Source: Selenomonadales bacterium
GTDB lineage: Bacteria; Bacillota; Negativicutes; Sporomusales; UBA7701
DNA length: 64,000 nucleotides
NCBI GenBank assembly: GCA_018434945.1
Contig: JAHDOI010000065.1
Coordinates: 37,869 to 101,868 of the forward strand
Direction: 5' to 3'
Part shown: positions 40,582-50,320 of the stretch, in pieces
Layout: every line of letters begins with the position of its first letter
Numbering within the stretch: the stretch's first letter is position 1
Made by a program: the position numbers and the translations under genes
Notes under the pieces: model-generated
Database searches by the model: none
Told to the model about the DNA's origin: nothing
Seen by the model: only the letters and a program-made list of their open reading frames with translations

Positions 40582-41883
40582 ATGAAATTCCTTTACGATA
40601 TCCTGACCATCATCCTTGTGCTGGCGGCCATACCGGTGTTCGTCTTCCGCCTCATCCGCGAGAAAGGCTTCGGCGAGCGGCTCAAGCAGAGTTTCGGGTT
40701 CTTGCCGTCCGCCGCTCTCGAACCGGTGGCCGGCAAGAACTGCCTATGGCTGCACGCCGCCTCGGTCGGCGAAATAGTAGCCACAAGCCCGATCGTCAGA
40801 GAAATACGCCGCCAGCTTCCCGGCGTCCCGGTGCTGATCTCGGTCGTTACGGCCAACGGCTACGAAATGGCCAAACGCATCATCCCCGAAGCTGACAGCA
40901 TTATCTTTTTCCCACTCGACCTGCCGCTCCTCAGTCGGCGGGTGATAGCCCGCATCAGACCCACCCTGTTCGTGCTGGTCGAGACCGAGCTGTGGCCGAA
41001 CTTCCTCTTCTCCTGCCGCGATCTCGCCATCCCCGTCATGATGGTCAACGGGCGGATCAGCGACAAAAGCGTCGGCAACTACCGCTACCTGTTCACCATC
41101 CTCGACCGGATGCTCGAAACCGTCAACCGCTTCTGCATGCAGTCCACCATCGACGCCCAGTACATCATCCGCCTGGGCGCCAAACCGCGCCGGGTGTTCG
41201 TCACCGGCAACACCAAATACGACCAGACCCACACCGAGGTAAGCGCGGCCGAGCGGGAACAGCTTGTGTGCCTCCTGCGGCTTCCCGGGCAGGCGCCGGT
41301 CATCGTAGCGGGCAGCACCCATCGGAGCGAAGAGGAATTTGTCCTCGCCGCCTTTAACAAAGTAAGGGAAAACATCCCCGACACCCGCCTCATCCTCGCG
41401 CCGCGGGATAACCTGCGGGGCGGCGAACTTGCCTCCCTGGCGGAGAAGTACGGATTCAAGGCCGTGCGCCGCACCGACCTTGACAAGGCGGACGGCGGCC
41501 AGGATGTCATCGTGCTCGATACCATCGGCGAACTGGGCAAGATCTACAGCATCGCCGACGTCGTCTTTGTCGGCGGCAGCCTCGTTGCCACCGGCGGCCA
41601 CAATATCCTCGAACCGGCCGCTCACGGCAAGGCAATCCTCGTCGGCCCCCACATGTTCAATTTCAAGGACAGCTACGCCCTGTTCAGCGGGCGGGGCGCC
41701 TGCGACACCGTCTACGACAGCGCCGACCTCGGCGACAAATTCGTCAGCCTGCTAAGCGACGCGGACGTCCGGGCGGAGATGGGCGAGAAGGCGCTGGCCA
41801 TCATCCGAGAAAACCAGGGAGCTGCCACCCGCAGCGTTCAGCATATCAGCGAGGTACTGGCGTCACTACCCCAGCGATCGTGA
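40582..41883 (+). CDS. waaA: Kdo transferase WaaA (KdtA)
   Basis: Transfers Kdo from CMP-Kdo to lipid IVA at the inner membrane. One N-terminal TM (about 5-22), then GT30/GT-B domains: LWLHAASVGEIVATSPIVR with the catalytic Glu (near 63), VETELWPNF (near 133-141), AGSTHRSEEEFVLAAF and the C-terminal GGHNILEPAAHGKAILVGPH. 433 residues is typical. Whether it adds one or two Kdo residues cannot be read from sequence. It lies directly after msbA and before lpxK. Confidence 0.95.
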   Translation: MKFLYDILTIILVLAAIPVFVFRLIREKGFGERLKQSFGFLPSAALEPVAGKNCLWLHAASVGEIVATSPIVREIRRQLPGVPVLISVVTANGYEMAKRIIPEADSIIFFPLDLPLLSRRVIARIRPTLFVLVETELWPNFLFSCRDLAIPVMMVNGRISDKSVGNYRYLFTILDRMLETVNRFCMQSTIDAQYIIRLGAKPRRVFVTGNTKYDQTHTEVSAAEREQLVCLLRLPGQAPVIVAGSTHRSEEEFVLAAFNKVRENIPDTRLILAPRDNLRGGELASLAEKYGFKAVRRTDLDKADGGQDVIVLDTIGELGKIYSIADVVFVGGSLVATGGHNILEPAAHGKAILVGPHMFNFKDSYALFSGRGACDTVYDSADLGDKFVSLLSDADVRAEMGEKALAIIRENQGAATRSVQHISEVLASLPQRS

Positions 41884-41893
41884 GGAATAAAGC

Positions 41894-43054
41894 ATGCTCA
41901 GACAGGAACCCGTCCAAGTCTATCTTTACCAGTTAGTGCACGGTCAGAAGCGGGGCCCGGTGGCCGCCGTTCTTCTCGGCGTGCTCAGGTTCATGTCGTT
42001 TGTTTACGGCCTGGGTGTCGACATCAAACTCGGCCTCTACAAGGCCGGACTGCTCAAACAGCACAAACTGGCCTGCCGGGTCATCAGCCTGGGCAACATC
42101 ACCGTCGGCGGCACCGGCAAGACCCCCACCGCCCAGCGCCTGGCCGCCATCATCCGCGACCTGGGCTACCGGGTCGTCATCCTCAACCGCGGTTACCGCG
42201 CCAAGTGGCGGGGCCAGGTCGGCCTGGTATCCGACGGCCGGCGCATCTACATGTCGGTCAACGAAGCCGGCGACGAAGCCTACCTGCTGGCCAAGAACCT
42301 GCCGGGCGTGGCGGTCGTCATCGGCAAAAACCGCAACGTCACGGGCGATTACGCCGTCGCCAACCTCAAAGCCGACTTCATCATCCTCGACGACGGCTAC
42401 CAGCACTGGCAGCTGGCCCGCGACCTCGACATCGTTCTCATCGACAGCATAAACGTCTTCGGCAACAACTTCCTCCTGCCGCGGGGCACGTTGCGCGAGC
42501 CGCTGACCCACCTCAACCGCGCCAACGCCTTCCTGCTCACCAAGGTAGACCAGGGCACCGACAATGCCCGCGACATAATCCGCGACACTCTCGCCCGCTA
42601 CAACGACCAGGCGCTGGTCGTCGAAAGCGTCCACAGCCCGCGCTGCTTCATCGAAATCGAAGACTGGTACAAGGGCATCAGACCCGAGACGGTCGCGCTC
42701 GAAACCATCCGCAGGAAAAACGTCCTGGCGTTCTCCGCTCTCGGCAACCCAACCTCCTTCGAGCAGTCGATCAGCGATATCGGGGCTATAATCGTCGACT
42801 CGGTCCGCTACCCCGACCATCACGACTACACCATGGCCGAAATGCAGCATGTCATGCAGCGGGCGGTCGACAAAGGCGTTTTCGCCCTCGTAACCACCGA
42901 AAAAGACGCCGTCAAGATCCCGTCCGAGTTCATCCACTCCGACCGGCCGCTGCCCTTATACGTGCTCGGCATCGAAGTGCGGTTCGTCGACAACGGCTAT
43001 CAGGAACTTATGAACCTTATCAAATCTGTGGCCGAGCGGGGAGGCAACCAATGA
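41894..43054 (+). CDS. lpxK: Tetraacyldisaccharide 4'-kinase LpxK
   Basis: Phosphorylates the lipid A disaccharide at the 4' position on the inner leaflet. The N-terminal membrane helix region precedes an unusual P-loop [18 protein letters not shown] (about 68-85); NRGYRAK and the [20 protein letters not shown] motif follow. 386 residues is longer than E. coli LpxK (328). It overlaps kdsB by 4 bases (ATGA). Confidence 0.94.
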   Translation: MLRQEPVQVYLYQLVHGQKRGPVAAVLLGVLRFMSFVYGLGVDIKLGLYKAGLLKQHKLACRVISLGNITVGGTGKTPTAQRLAAIIRDLGYRVVILNRGYRAKWRGQVGLVSDGRRIYMSVNEAGDEAYLLAKNLPGVAVVIGKNRNVTGDYAVANLKADFIILDDGYQHWQLARDLDIVLIDSINVFGNNFLLPRGTLREPLTHLNRANAFLLTKVDQGTDNARDIIRDTLARYNDQALVVESVHSPRCFIEIEDWYKGIRPETVALETIRRKNVLAFSALGNPTSFEQSISDIGAIIVDSVRYPDHHDYTMAEMQHVMQRAVDKGVFALVTTEKDAVKIPSEFIHSDRPLPLYVLGIEVRFVDNGYQELMNLIKSVAERGGNQ

Positions 43055-43794
43055 AAATAATCTGCGTCATCCCGGCCCGCTACTCTTCCACCCGCCTGCC
43101 GGGGAAACCGCTGGCCCTGATCGCCGGCAAACCGATGATCCAGCACGTCTACGAGCGGGCCAGCCAGGCCAAGCTGCCCTGCCGGGTGCTGATCGCCACC
43201 GACCACGAACAGGTCTTCGGAGCCGTCGAAGCCTTCGGCGGCGAAGTGATGATGACCTCACCCCTTCACCCCACCGGCACCGACCGCCTGGCCGAAGTCG
43301 CCGCCCGTCACGAAGACGCCGACGTCATCATCAACGTCCAGGGGGACGAGCCGCTCATCGAACCTGCGGTCATCGACCAACTGGCCGCGGAATTTCTCCA
43401 GGCACCGGCCCTGACGATGGCCACCCTCGCCGCGCCGCTGGCCGAAGACGAATACCATGTACCGAGCGTCGTAAAAGTAGTCACCGACCTGGCCGGCTAC
43501 GCCCTCTATTTCTCGCGTTCCCTCATCCCCTACCCGCGCAATCCGGCCAACGGCCTGACATACTACAAACACATCGGCATCTACGCCTACCGCCGCGACT
43601 TCCTGCTCAAATTCGCCGCCCTGCCGCCCACCCCACTGGAAAAAGCCGAGTCGCTCGAGCAGCTCAGGGCGCTCGAGCACGGCTACCGCATCAAAGTCCT
43701 CAGCACAGGCTTCACCTCCGTGGGCGTAGACACGCCGGAGGATCTGGAAAGAGTGAACACAATTATCGCAGCACAGGGAGGCTCAGCAAAATGA
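43051..43794 (+). CDS. kdsB: CMP-Kdo synthetase KdsB
   Basis: 3-deoxy-manno-octulosonate cytidylyltransferase that activates Kdo with CTP. Signatures are [17 protein letters not shown] at the start (CTP binding), [21 protein letters not shown] (metal binding) and [14 protein letters not shown]. 247 residues is normal. GGGGAGGCAACC precedes ATG 43051, and its stop overlaps kdsA. First of four consecutive Kdo genes (kdsB, kdsA, kdsD, kdsC), so the full Kdo path from ribulose-5-phosphate is here. Confidence 0.96.
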   Translation: MKIICVIPARYSSTRLPGKPLALIAGKPMIQHVYERASQAKLPCRVLIATDHEQVFGAVEAFGGEVMMTSPLHPTGTDRLAEVAARHEDADVIINVQGDEPLIEPAVIDQLAAEFLQAPALTMATLAAPLAEDEYHVPSVVKVVTDLAGYALYFSRSLIPYPRNPANGLTYYKHIGIYAYRRDFLLKFAALPPTPLEKAESLEQLRALEHGYRIKVLSTGFTSVGVDTPEDLERVNTIIAAQGGSAK

Positions 43795-44615
43795 AAGCAG
43801 TGCAAATAGGCTCCATCGCCATCGGCGGCCAAAACCCCCTCGCCCTTATCGCCGGCCCGTGCGTCCTCGAGAACGCCGACCGGGCCCGCATGATCGGCCG
43901 CGAGGTCAAGGCCATTGCCGACCGTCTCGGCATCCCCTATATATTCAAGGCATCCTACGATAAAGCAAACCGCTCGTCCTACAACTCCTTCCGCGGCCCG
44001 GGGCTGACGGAAGGACTGGCCGTGCTGGCCGCCATCAAGGCCGAGCTCAATGTGCCGGTCCTGAGCGACATCCATTGCACAACCCAGGTCGAACCGGCGG
44101 CCGCCGTCCTCGACATCCTGCAGATACCCGCCTTCCTCTGCCGCCAGACCGACCTCGTCTACGCGGCGGCCGCCACCGGCAAGGCCGTCAACGTAAAAAA
44201 AGGCCAGTTCCTGGCCCCCGGTGACATGAAAAACGTCGTCCAGAAAATCCTCGAAGCAGGCAACGAGAACATCCTCCTCACCGAGCGGGGCGCGACCTTC
44301 GGCTACAACAACCTCGTCGTCGACATGCGCTCGCTGCCCATCATGCGCTCGCTGGGCTTCCCGGTAGTGTTCGACGCCACCCACAGTGTCCAGCTTCCCG
44401 GCGGAGCCGGCACCACATCGAGCGGGCAGCGGGAGTACGTCGCCTACCTGGCGCGGGCGGCGGTTGCCGCAGGCGTCGATGCGCTGTTCATGGAAGTGCA
44501 CGACAACCCGGCGGAAGCTCTGTCGGACGGCCCCAACATGCTGTATATCGAACAACTAGCGCCGCTCCTCGAAGACCTTCTGGCCATCGACGCGGTAGTG
44601 CGCAAACATAAATAA
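43791..44615 (+). CDS. kdsA: Kdo-8-phosphate synthase KdsA
   Basis: Condenses arabinose-5-phosphate and phosphoenolpyruvate. Signatures are [10 protein letters not shown] (about 18-27), [37 protein letters not shown] and [13 protein letters not shown]. In SDIHCTT and near 11 the metal-site cysteine typical of metal-dependent KdsA is less clear; [13 protein letters not shown] is conserved. 274 residues is normal. It overlaps kdsB by 4 bases. Confidence 0.96.
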   Translation: MKAVQIGSIAIGGQNPLALIAGPCVLENADRARMIGREVKAIADRLGIPYIFKASYDKANRSSYNSFRGPGLTEGLAVLAAIKAELNVPVLSDIHCTTQVEPAAAVLDILQIPAFLCRQTDLVYAAAATGKAVNVKKGQFLAPGDMKNVVQKILEAGNENILLTERGATFGYNNLVVDMRSLPIMRSLGFPVVFDATHSVQLPGGAGTTSSGQREYVAYLARAAVAAGVDALFMEVHDNPAEALSDGPNMLYIEQLAPLLEDLLAIDAVVRKHK

Positions 44616-44629
44616 GGAGGGAAAGGCCG

Positions 44630-45598
44630 ATGATCATCGAGCAGGCGAAAGAAGTGCTGGCCGTTGAAGCGGCGGCCATCCAGGCACTCATCCCCCGCAT
44701 CGACGGCCAGTTCACGGCAGCGGTGAATCTCCTCCTCGCTTGCGACGGCCGGGTAATCGTCACCGGAATGGGCAAATCGGGCCTCATCGGCAGGAAGATC
44801 GCCGCCACCCTTGCCAGTACCGGCACGCCGGCCTTTTTTCTGCATCCGGCCGAAGCCATCCACGGCGACCTCGGCATGGTCACGGGCGACGACGTCGTCC
44901 TCGCCCTGTCCTATAGCGGCGAAACGGAAGAAGTGCAAAGCATCCTGCCCATAATCCGCCGTATCGGCGCCAAGGTCATTGCCATGAGCGGCCGGGAAAA
45001 CTCCACCCTCGTCAACAACGCCGACGCCTTTCTCGACGTGGCGGTCGAAAGGGAAGCCTGTCCGCTCGGCCTGGCGCCCACCGCCAGCACCACCGCGTCC
45101 CTCGCCATGGGCGACGCTTTGGCGGTCGCGCTCCTCACCGCCCGCCGCTTCACCCCCGAAGACTTCGCCCTCTTCCACCCGGGCGGCTCGCTCGGGAGGC
45201 GCCTGCTCCTCACCGTCGAGCAGGTCATGCACAGCGGCGACGACAACCCGGTCACGCCGCTTGGCAGTACCGTCAAAGAAGCACTGTTCGTCATCACCGC
45301 CAAGGGCCTCGGCGTCACCTCGGTCATCGACAGCGACGGGCGCCTGCAGGGGATAATCACCGACGGGGACATCCGCCGCAGCCTCGAGAAGGGCCTCGAC
45401 TTTCTCAACAAGCGGGTCGAAGAGATCATGACCCGCACCCCGCGGACGATAACCGCCGACAGGCTTGCCGCCCAGGCGCTCCACATGATGGAGAAAAACA
45501 AGCCGCGCCCCATCACCGTGCTGCCGGTCGTCGACGGCGGGCAGCGGGCAATTGGCATGATTCACCTTACTGACTTATTGCGTCAAGGAGTGGTATAA
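44630..45598 (+). CDS. kdsD: Arabinose-5-phosphate isomerase KdsD
   Basis: Converts ribulose-5-phosphate to arabinose-5-phosphate for Kdo. An SIS domain (about 30-175: VTGMGKSGLIGRKIAATLAS, LSYSGETEEV) is followed by two CBS domains (about 205-320). The catalytic-loop HPAEAIHGDLGMV is visible. 322 residues is normal. AGGAGGGAAAGG precedes ATG 44630. Its stop codon overlaps the kdsC start. Confidence 0.94.
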   Translation: MIIEQAKEVLAVEAAAIQALIPRIDGQFTAAVNLLLACDGRVIVTGMGKSGLIGRKIAATLASTGTPAFFLHPAEAIHGDLGMVTGDDVVLALSYSGETEEVQSILPIIRRIGAKVIAMSGRENSTLVNNADAFLDVAVEREACPLGLAPTASTTASLAMGDALAVALLTARRFTPEDFALFHPGGSLGRRLLLTVEQVMHSGDDNPVTPLGSTVKEALFVITAKGLGVTSVIDSDGRLQGIITDGDIRRSLEKGLDFLNKRVEEIMTRTPRTITADRLAAQALHMMEKNKPRPITVLPVVDGGQRAIGMIHLTDLLRQGVV

Positions 45599-46143
45599 TG
45601 GATACTGAGGTTCGCGCCCGCCGGGTCAAACTGCTGGTTTTCGACGTGGACGGGGTGCTGACCTCGGGCCAGCTGTTCTTCGGGCCCGACGGCGAAGCCA
45701 TGAAGATTTTCCACGCCCAGGACGGCCTCGGCATCAACGCTGCCCACCGGGCAGGCCTCAAGACCGCCCTGATAACCGGCCGGGAAAGCGAAATGGTGCG
45801 CAGGCGGGGAACCGAACTGTCGATAACCGACGTCTGTCAGGGGGCGCAGGACAAGATCGCCCACCTCGAAAAGTTGCTCACCAAGCACGACCTTACGACC
45901 GACGAGGTCGCCTACACCGGCGACGACCTAAACGACCTCGCCGTCATGGAGCAGGCCGGGTTGGCTTGCGCCGTAGCCAATGCCGCGCCGGAAGTCAAGG
46001 GCGCCGCCCATTACGTCACCGTCCGCGCCGGCGGGGCCGGGGCGGTGCGGGAGATCGTCGAGCTGATCCTCAAAGCTCAGGGGAAGTGGCCGGCGGTCGT
46101 CGAAAGCTACCGCCGTCCCGGCGGAGACAAGTCCTGCCAGTGA
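45598..46143 (+). CDS. kdsC: Kdo-8-phosphate phosphatase KdsC
   Basis: C0-type HAD phosphatase that completes Kdo synthesis. HAD motif I is VFDVDGVLTSG (nucleophile Asp near 15), motif II LITGRES, and motif III/IV EVAYTGDDLNDLAVM. No cap domain; forms tetramers in the family. 181 residues is normal. ATG 45598 overlaps the kdsD stop (TAATG). Last of the four kds genes; a 75-base gap follows. Confidence 0.95.
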   Translation: MDTEVRARRVKLLVFDVDGVLTSGQLFFGPDGEAMKIFHAQDGLGINAAHRAGLKTALITGRESEMVRRRGTELSITDVCQGAQDKIAHLEKLLTKHDLTTDEVAYTGDDLNDLAVMEQAGLACAVANAAPEVKGAAHYVTVRAGGAGAVREIVELILKAQGKWPAVVESYRRPGGDKSCQ

Positions 46144-46218
46144 TACCAGGACAATCATCGCCGGTATCGTAGCCGGGAAACCGCCATACGAAGTTTTCGG
46201 CGTCACGGGAGGAAAACG

Positions 46219-47106
46219 GTGACGAATGCCTGGCAGTATTACCTGCTCAAAACAATCAGCCGCATAATCTGCCTGCTGCCGTACCCCTGGCTTCTGGCGC
46301 TGGGCCGGCTGCTGGGCCGCCTTTATTACCGCATAGCCGCGCGCCAGCGCGACCGGGCCGTCGACCAGATTAAGCGGGGACTGGGTCTTACTCAGCCCGA
46401 AGCCGAGCGGATCATCGGCAGCCTGTTCGTCAAGCTCGGCCAGACCTTCCTGGAAGTGATGTACCTGCCGGTTTTTCGCCCGGCGGCAATCAGCCGGTAT
46501 ATTGAGATCGAAAACCGCCATTATCTCGACGAGGCCCTTGCCCAGGGCAAGGGCGTGGCCGTGCTGTCCGCCCACATGGGCAACTGGGAGTGGTTGGGGG
46601 CCGGGCTGTCCATGTACGGCTTCCCGGTGGCCAGTATCGTAAAAAGCCAGCCCAACGACCAGCACAACCGCATCATCAACGAATACCGCCAGCTTGTCGG
46701 CATCGAAATGTTTACGCGTGGCACCACTGACCTGGTTGCCGCCGCCAAGGCACTCAAGAACGGCCGGGTGCTCGGTTTCTTCTCCGACCAGGATGCAGGC
46801 AAAAACGGCGTTTTCATCGAATTCCTCGGCAAAATGGCCTCCACTCCCGTCGGGCTGGCCGTATTCGCCCGGCGGCTGGCAGTGCCTGTCGTGCCGGCGT
46901 TCATCGTCCGCCGCCCCGAGGGCGGGCACCGCATCATCGTCAAACCGCCGCTCAGCTTCACCTTCAGCGGTGACGACGCGGCCGACGACTATAATTTTAC
47001 TGTCCAGGCTACGAGATTAATTGAAGACATGATCAGACAATACCCTGACGAGTGGTTGTGGTTTCAAAAACGCTGGAATACGAAATGGGCAGGTGAACAG
47101 GCTTGA
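46219..47106 (+). CDS. LpxL/HtrB-family lipid A acyltransferase (second copy)
   Basis: 295-residue paralogue of the acyltransferase at 28924. The HX4E motif is HMGNWE (near 115); LGFFSDQDAGKNGVFIEFLG and the terminal PDEWLWFQKRWNTKW match the family. N-terminal hydrophobic segment about 5-32. It probably acts after WaaA on Kdo-lipid A. GTG 46219 has GGAGG 6 bases upstream. Its stop overlaps the lptC start (TTGA), tying lipid A acylation to LPS export. Confidence 0.88.
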   Translation: MTNAWQYYLLKTISRIICLLPYPWLLALGRLLGRLYYRIAARQRDRAVDQIKRGLGLTQPEAERIIGSLFVKLGQTFLEVMYLPVFRPAAISRYIEIENRHYLDEALAQGKGVAVLSAHMGNWEWLGAGLSMYGFPVASIVKSQPNDQHNRIINEYRQLVGIEMFTRGTTDLVAAAKALKNGRVLGFFSDQDAGKNGVFIEFLGKMASTPVGLAVFARRLAVPVVPAFIVRRPEGGHRIIVKPPLSFTFSGDDAADDYNFTVQATRLIEDMIRQYPDEWLWFQKRWNTKWAGEQA

Positions 47107-47669
47107 AACTGAGCAAAGCGACATACCGGGCGATAGCCTGCACTCTGTTGATCATAGCCGGAGGGCTCTATTATTTTAACAGGGAAGAGCTCCCGCCGCC
47201 GACTCCGCCGCAGGAGACCAAAGCAGAAGTATCGGCCACCATCACATTCGCAGGCAGTTCGATCGTCGAACAGCAGGACGGCAAGAAACAATGGGAGGTA
47301 ACCGCCGAATCGGTGCAGATGAACCCTAGCACCAACAAGGCCCAACTGACCAACTTCAAAGCCATCCTCTACCGCGCGGACGGCAGCAAGCTCGACCTCG
47401 TCGGCCGCCAGGCGGAGCTCGATACCAAGACCAGGGATATCGACATGTCGGGCGACGTCAAAGCCGTATCAAGCAGCGACGGCGCGGTATTCACCGCCGC
47501 CACCGCCCGCTGGGCCGCCAAGGACCGCAAATTTTTCGGCGGCGGCGGCATCACCCTGACCAGAGAAGACACCGTCGTCACCGGTGAAAGGATCGAAGGC
47601 GACGAGCAGCTCGAAAGAGTAAAAGTAATGGGCAACGCCCGTGTTCTAAAAGGAGGTACTCCCCAATGA
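47103..47669 (+). CDS. lptC: LPS export bitopic protein LptC
   Basis: Inner-membrane-anchored periplasmic protein that passes LPS from LptB/F to LptA. N-terminal helix (about 6-22: YRAIACTLLIIAGGLYYF) followed by a beta-jellyroll LptC domain (about 40-185; ELDTKTRDIDMSGDVKAVSS). 188 residues is typical. It starts at TTG 47103 with AGGTGA 6 bases upstream, a rare start codon, overlapping the acyltransferase stop. It overlaps lptA by 4 bases. Confidence 0.88.
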   Translation: MKLSKATYRAIACTLLIIAGGLYYFNREELPPPTPPQETKAEVSATITFAGSSIVEQQDGKKQWEVTAESVQMNPSTNKAQLTNFKAILYRADGSKLDLVGRQAELDTKTRDIDMSGDVKAVSSSDGAVFTAATARWAAKDRKFFGGGGITLTREDTVVTGERIEGDEQLERVKVMGNARVLKGGTPQ

Positions 47670-48385
47670 GCCGTAAACTCGCGACAGCTCTGCTGACAGC
47701 GCTGCTCCTGTTATCGATCGCCGCGGCCACAGCCGTTTCCGCACCGGCGGATAAACCCGTCGAACTCACCGCCGACACCATCGAATACGACGCCAAATCA
47801 GGCGTCATGACCGCCCAGGGCGCGGTCAAACTCATCCGCGACAAAGCGGTGCTGACCGGCGCAAACGCCCAGTACAACACCAAGAGCAAAGAAGCGTACG
47901 TTTCCGGCGGCGTGAAAGTGGTGCGCGAAGACACCACCCTGACCGCCAGCGAGGTGCGTTCCTTCAACGACAACTACCTTGTCGCCACAGGCAGCGCCCT
48001 GCTAACCAAAGGGGAAAACACCCTGGCCGGCCCGAAAATCGAACACTGGGTCGACCGCCAGTACTCGCTTGTACCGAACAATGCCCGCCTGACCATGCCT
48101 GACGGCTGGATGACCGCCAACCGCGTCGAGGCCTTCCACACCGAAGACCGGGCGATCGCCGACGGCGACGTCCATATCGTCAGCGACAAGCGCAGCCTGG
48201 ACGCCACCTCCGACAAAGCGGTCTACTACGGCTCGAAGACCGACCAGGGCAAGATAGTGATGAGCGGCAACGCACGGGCCGTACAGGAAGGCAACATCCT
48301 GACCGGCAAAACACTCACCATCTATCTCGACGACAAAGCCATGGACGCCCAGGGCCGTCCCAAGCTCGTCGTCAAACCCCAATAA
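47666..48385 (+). CDS. lptA: LPS transport periplasmic protein LptA (OstA)
   Basis: Periplasmic jellyroll protein forming the LPS bridge to LptD. Signal peptide (about 1-28, ending VSA). The OstA core is visible as [20 protein letters not shown], then repeated strands ([20 protein letters not shown]), with two OstA-type units, and a C-terminal [13 protein letters not shown]. 239 residues is longer than E. coli LptA (185), enough for an extra half-repeat. AGGAGG precedes ATG 47666. Confidence 0.9.
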   Translation: MSRKLATALLTALLLLSIAAATAVSAPADKPVELTADTIEYDAKSGVMTAQGAVKLIRDKAVLTGANAQYNTKSKEAYVSGGVKVVREDTTLTASEVRSFNDNYLVATGSALLTKGENTLAGPKIEHWVDRQYSLVPNNARLTMPDGWMTANRVEAFHTEDRAIADGDVHIVSDKRSLDATSDKAVYYGSKTDQGKIVMSGNARAVQEGNILTGKTLTIYLDDKAMDAQGRPKLVVKPQ

Positions 48386-48396
48386 CGGGGTACGTG

Positions 48397-49137
48397 ATGT
48401 ACAACTTATTCGAAAAATATATCGAGACAGAAGACCTCGTCAAAACCTACAAAGGCCGCAACGTCGTCGACGGCGTCAGCCTGAGGGTCGACCAGGGCAG
48501 GGTCGTCGGCCTGCTCGGCCCGAACGGCGCCGGCAAAACCACAACCTTCTACATGATAGTGGGTCTGGAACGGCCCAACGGCGGACGGATATTCATCAAC
48601 GGCGAAGACGTAACCGGTCTGCCGATGTACCGGCGGTCGCTGTTCGGGGTAGGCTACCTGCCCCAGGAGCCGTCCGTATTCCGCAAACTGACTGTCGAGG
48701 AAAACCTGCTCGCCATCCTGGAGCTGAAAGAAGACCTGTCTGATGCCGAGCGGCGCGACAAGACTGAATCGCTGCTCGAGGAACTGGGGATCGTCGGTGT
48801 GCGCGACCGCCTGGGCTCGCAGCTTTCGGGCGGCGAGCGGCGACGGGTGGAGATCGCCCGGGCGCTGGCCACCGATCCGGCTTTCATCCTGCTGGACGAG
48901 CCTTTCGCCGGCGTCGACCCGATCGCCGTGGCCGATATCCAGGAAATAATCGGCTTCCTGCGCGACCGCGGCATCGGTGTGCTCATCACCGACCACAATG
49001 TCCGCGAAACGCTCAGCATCGTCGACTACGCCTATATCCTCAACGAGGGGCAGATCCTCATCTGCGGCGACAGCGCCACCATCGCCGCCAGCGAGATAGC
49101 TAGGAAGTTCTACCTCGGCGACAAATTCAGCCTTTAA
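48397..49137 (+). CDS. lptB: LPS export ATPase LptB
   Basis: Cytoplasmic ABC ATPase powering LPS extraction. Walker [18 protein letters not shown] (about 40), [17 protein letters not shown], signature [14 protein letters not shown], Walker [17 protein letters not shown] and H-loop ITDHNVRET are canonical LptB. 246 residues is normal (GTG 48394 is also in frame). It follows lptA by 11 bases and precedes the single lptF/G gene. Confidence 0.95.
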   Translation: MYNLFEKYIETEDLVKTYKGRNVVDGVSLRVDQGRVVGLLGPNGAGKTTTFYMIVGLERPNGGRIFINGEDVTGLPMYRRSLFGVGYLPQEPSVFRKLTVEENLLAILELKEDLSDAERRDKTESLLEELGIVGVRDRLGSQLSGGERRRVEIARALATDPAFILLDEPFAGVDPIAVADIQEIIGFLRDRGIGVLITDHNVRETLSIVDYAYILNEGQILICGDSATIAASEIARKFYLGDKFSL

Positions 49138-49192
49138 TTTTGTATATACTTTCGGCCGCCAAGCTTTTTCCGCGGCCCGCTAGGAGCGTCAA

Positions 49193-50281
49193 ATGCGCAT
49201 ATTGGACAAATACATCCTCAAGGAGCTGCTGGGCCCGTTCATCTTCGGCATCTGCGCTTTCTCCAGCGTCTTCATCGGCACCAGCACCTTGTTCAGGATC
49301 GCCCAATATATAACCAAATACGGTGCCGGGATCAGCCCGGTTATCAGGCTGTTCATCTACAGCCTGCCCAGCATCATCGTGCTCACATTCCCGATGTCGA
49401 TGCTGCTGGCCTCGCTGCTGTCCTTCGGCCGGCTGTCCGGCTCCAGCGAAATAACGGCCATGAAATCCGGCGGGCTGAGCTTCTATCGCCTGGCGACACC
49501 GGTATTCATCGTCGCTTTCTTCGTCAGCCTGTTTTCGGTGGCGTTCAGCGAAATGGTAGTGCCGGCGGCCAACGCGGGCTACAACCATATCGTGCGCTAC
49601 GAGATCGAAAAGAATACGCGGCCCCGTTCCCAGGAACACATCGTCATCAAAGACGTCAAAGGCGGTACAATCGAGCGTCTCACCTACGCCCGCAAATTCG
49701 AGGAAGACCAGAGCATCATGTACACCGTCACCGTGCAGGATTTCGAAGCAGACCGCCTCGTGCGGGTGGAGCACGCCGAAAAAGCTGTCTGGGAAAAGAA
49801 CCAGTGGATAATGTACAACGGCATCATCCACGACCTCACACCCGAGGGCAGCCTCGAGCGCTCGATGCGCTTCGCCCAGCAGCTCATGCCGATCGAAAAA
49901 ACCCCGGGGGCCATCGCCCGCGAGCAGAAAAAACCCGAGGAAATGTCCATCAAGGAACTCAAGATCCACATCAACACCCTCAAACGGGAATACGTTAAAA
50001 CCACCGTTTTTGAAACAGAGCTCCACCAGCGGCTGGCGATTCCCATGGCCTGCTTCGTCTTCGCCCTCATCGGCACGCCCCTCGGCCTCCAGCCGCACCG
50101 CTCCAGTTCCTCCATCGGCCTGGGGTTGAGTATAATCATCATCTTCATCTACTACACCATCATGACGATAACGACCGCGCTCGGGCAGGGCGGCGCCATA
50201 CCGCCGGTTCTCGGCGCGTGGTTCCCGAATATAGTCGGTATCATCGCCGGCCTATACCTGGTGCGAAAAGCCTCGCAGTAA
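49193..50281 (+). CDS. LPS export permease of the LptF/LptG family
   Basis: YjgP/YjgQ-family permease, 362 residues: TM helices near 15-35, 55-80 and 98-120, a periplasmic jellyroll (about 125-260) and three C-terminal helices (about 280-360). Motifs are ILDKYILKELLGPF and HQRLAIPMACFVFALIGTPL. Only one such gene is present, against the lptF-lptG pair of E. coli, so the transporter may be a homodimer or a second gene may lie elsewhere. TAGGAG precedes ATG 49193. Confidence 0.88.
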   Translation: MRILDKYILKELLGPFIFGICAFSSVFIGTSTLFRIAQYITKYGAGISPVIRLFIYSLPSIIVLTFPMSMLLASLLSFGRLSGSSEITAMKSGGLSFYRLATPVFIVAFFVSLFSVAFSEMVVPAANAGYNHIVRYEIEKNTRPRSQEHIVIKDVKGGTIERLTYARKFEEDQSIMYTVTVQDFEADRLVRVEHAEKAVWEKNQWIMYNGIIHDLTPEGSLERSMRFAQQLMPIEKTPGAIAREQKKPEEMSIKELKIHINTLKREYVKTTVFETELHQRLAIPMACFVFALIGTPLGLQPHRSSSSIGLGLSIIIIFIYYTIMTITTALGQGGAIPPVLGAWFPNIVGIIAGLYLVRKASQ

Positions 50282-50320
50282 GCGGTACAATCTTAGTATC
50301 CGGGAGAGGAGGTTCAGCCT

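Noticed and set aside
42205..43050. Long frame upstream of kdsB in the kdsB frame
   Set aside because: It runs antiparallel in codon sense within lpxK and has arginine/proline-rich shadow composition; kdsB starts at ATG 43051 with a good ribosome site.
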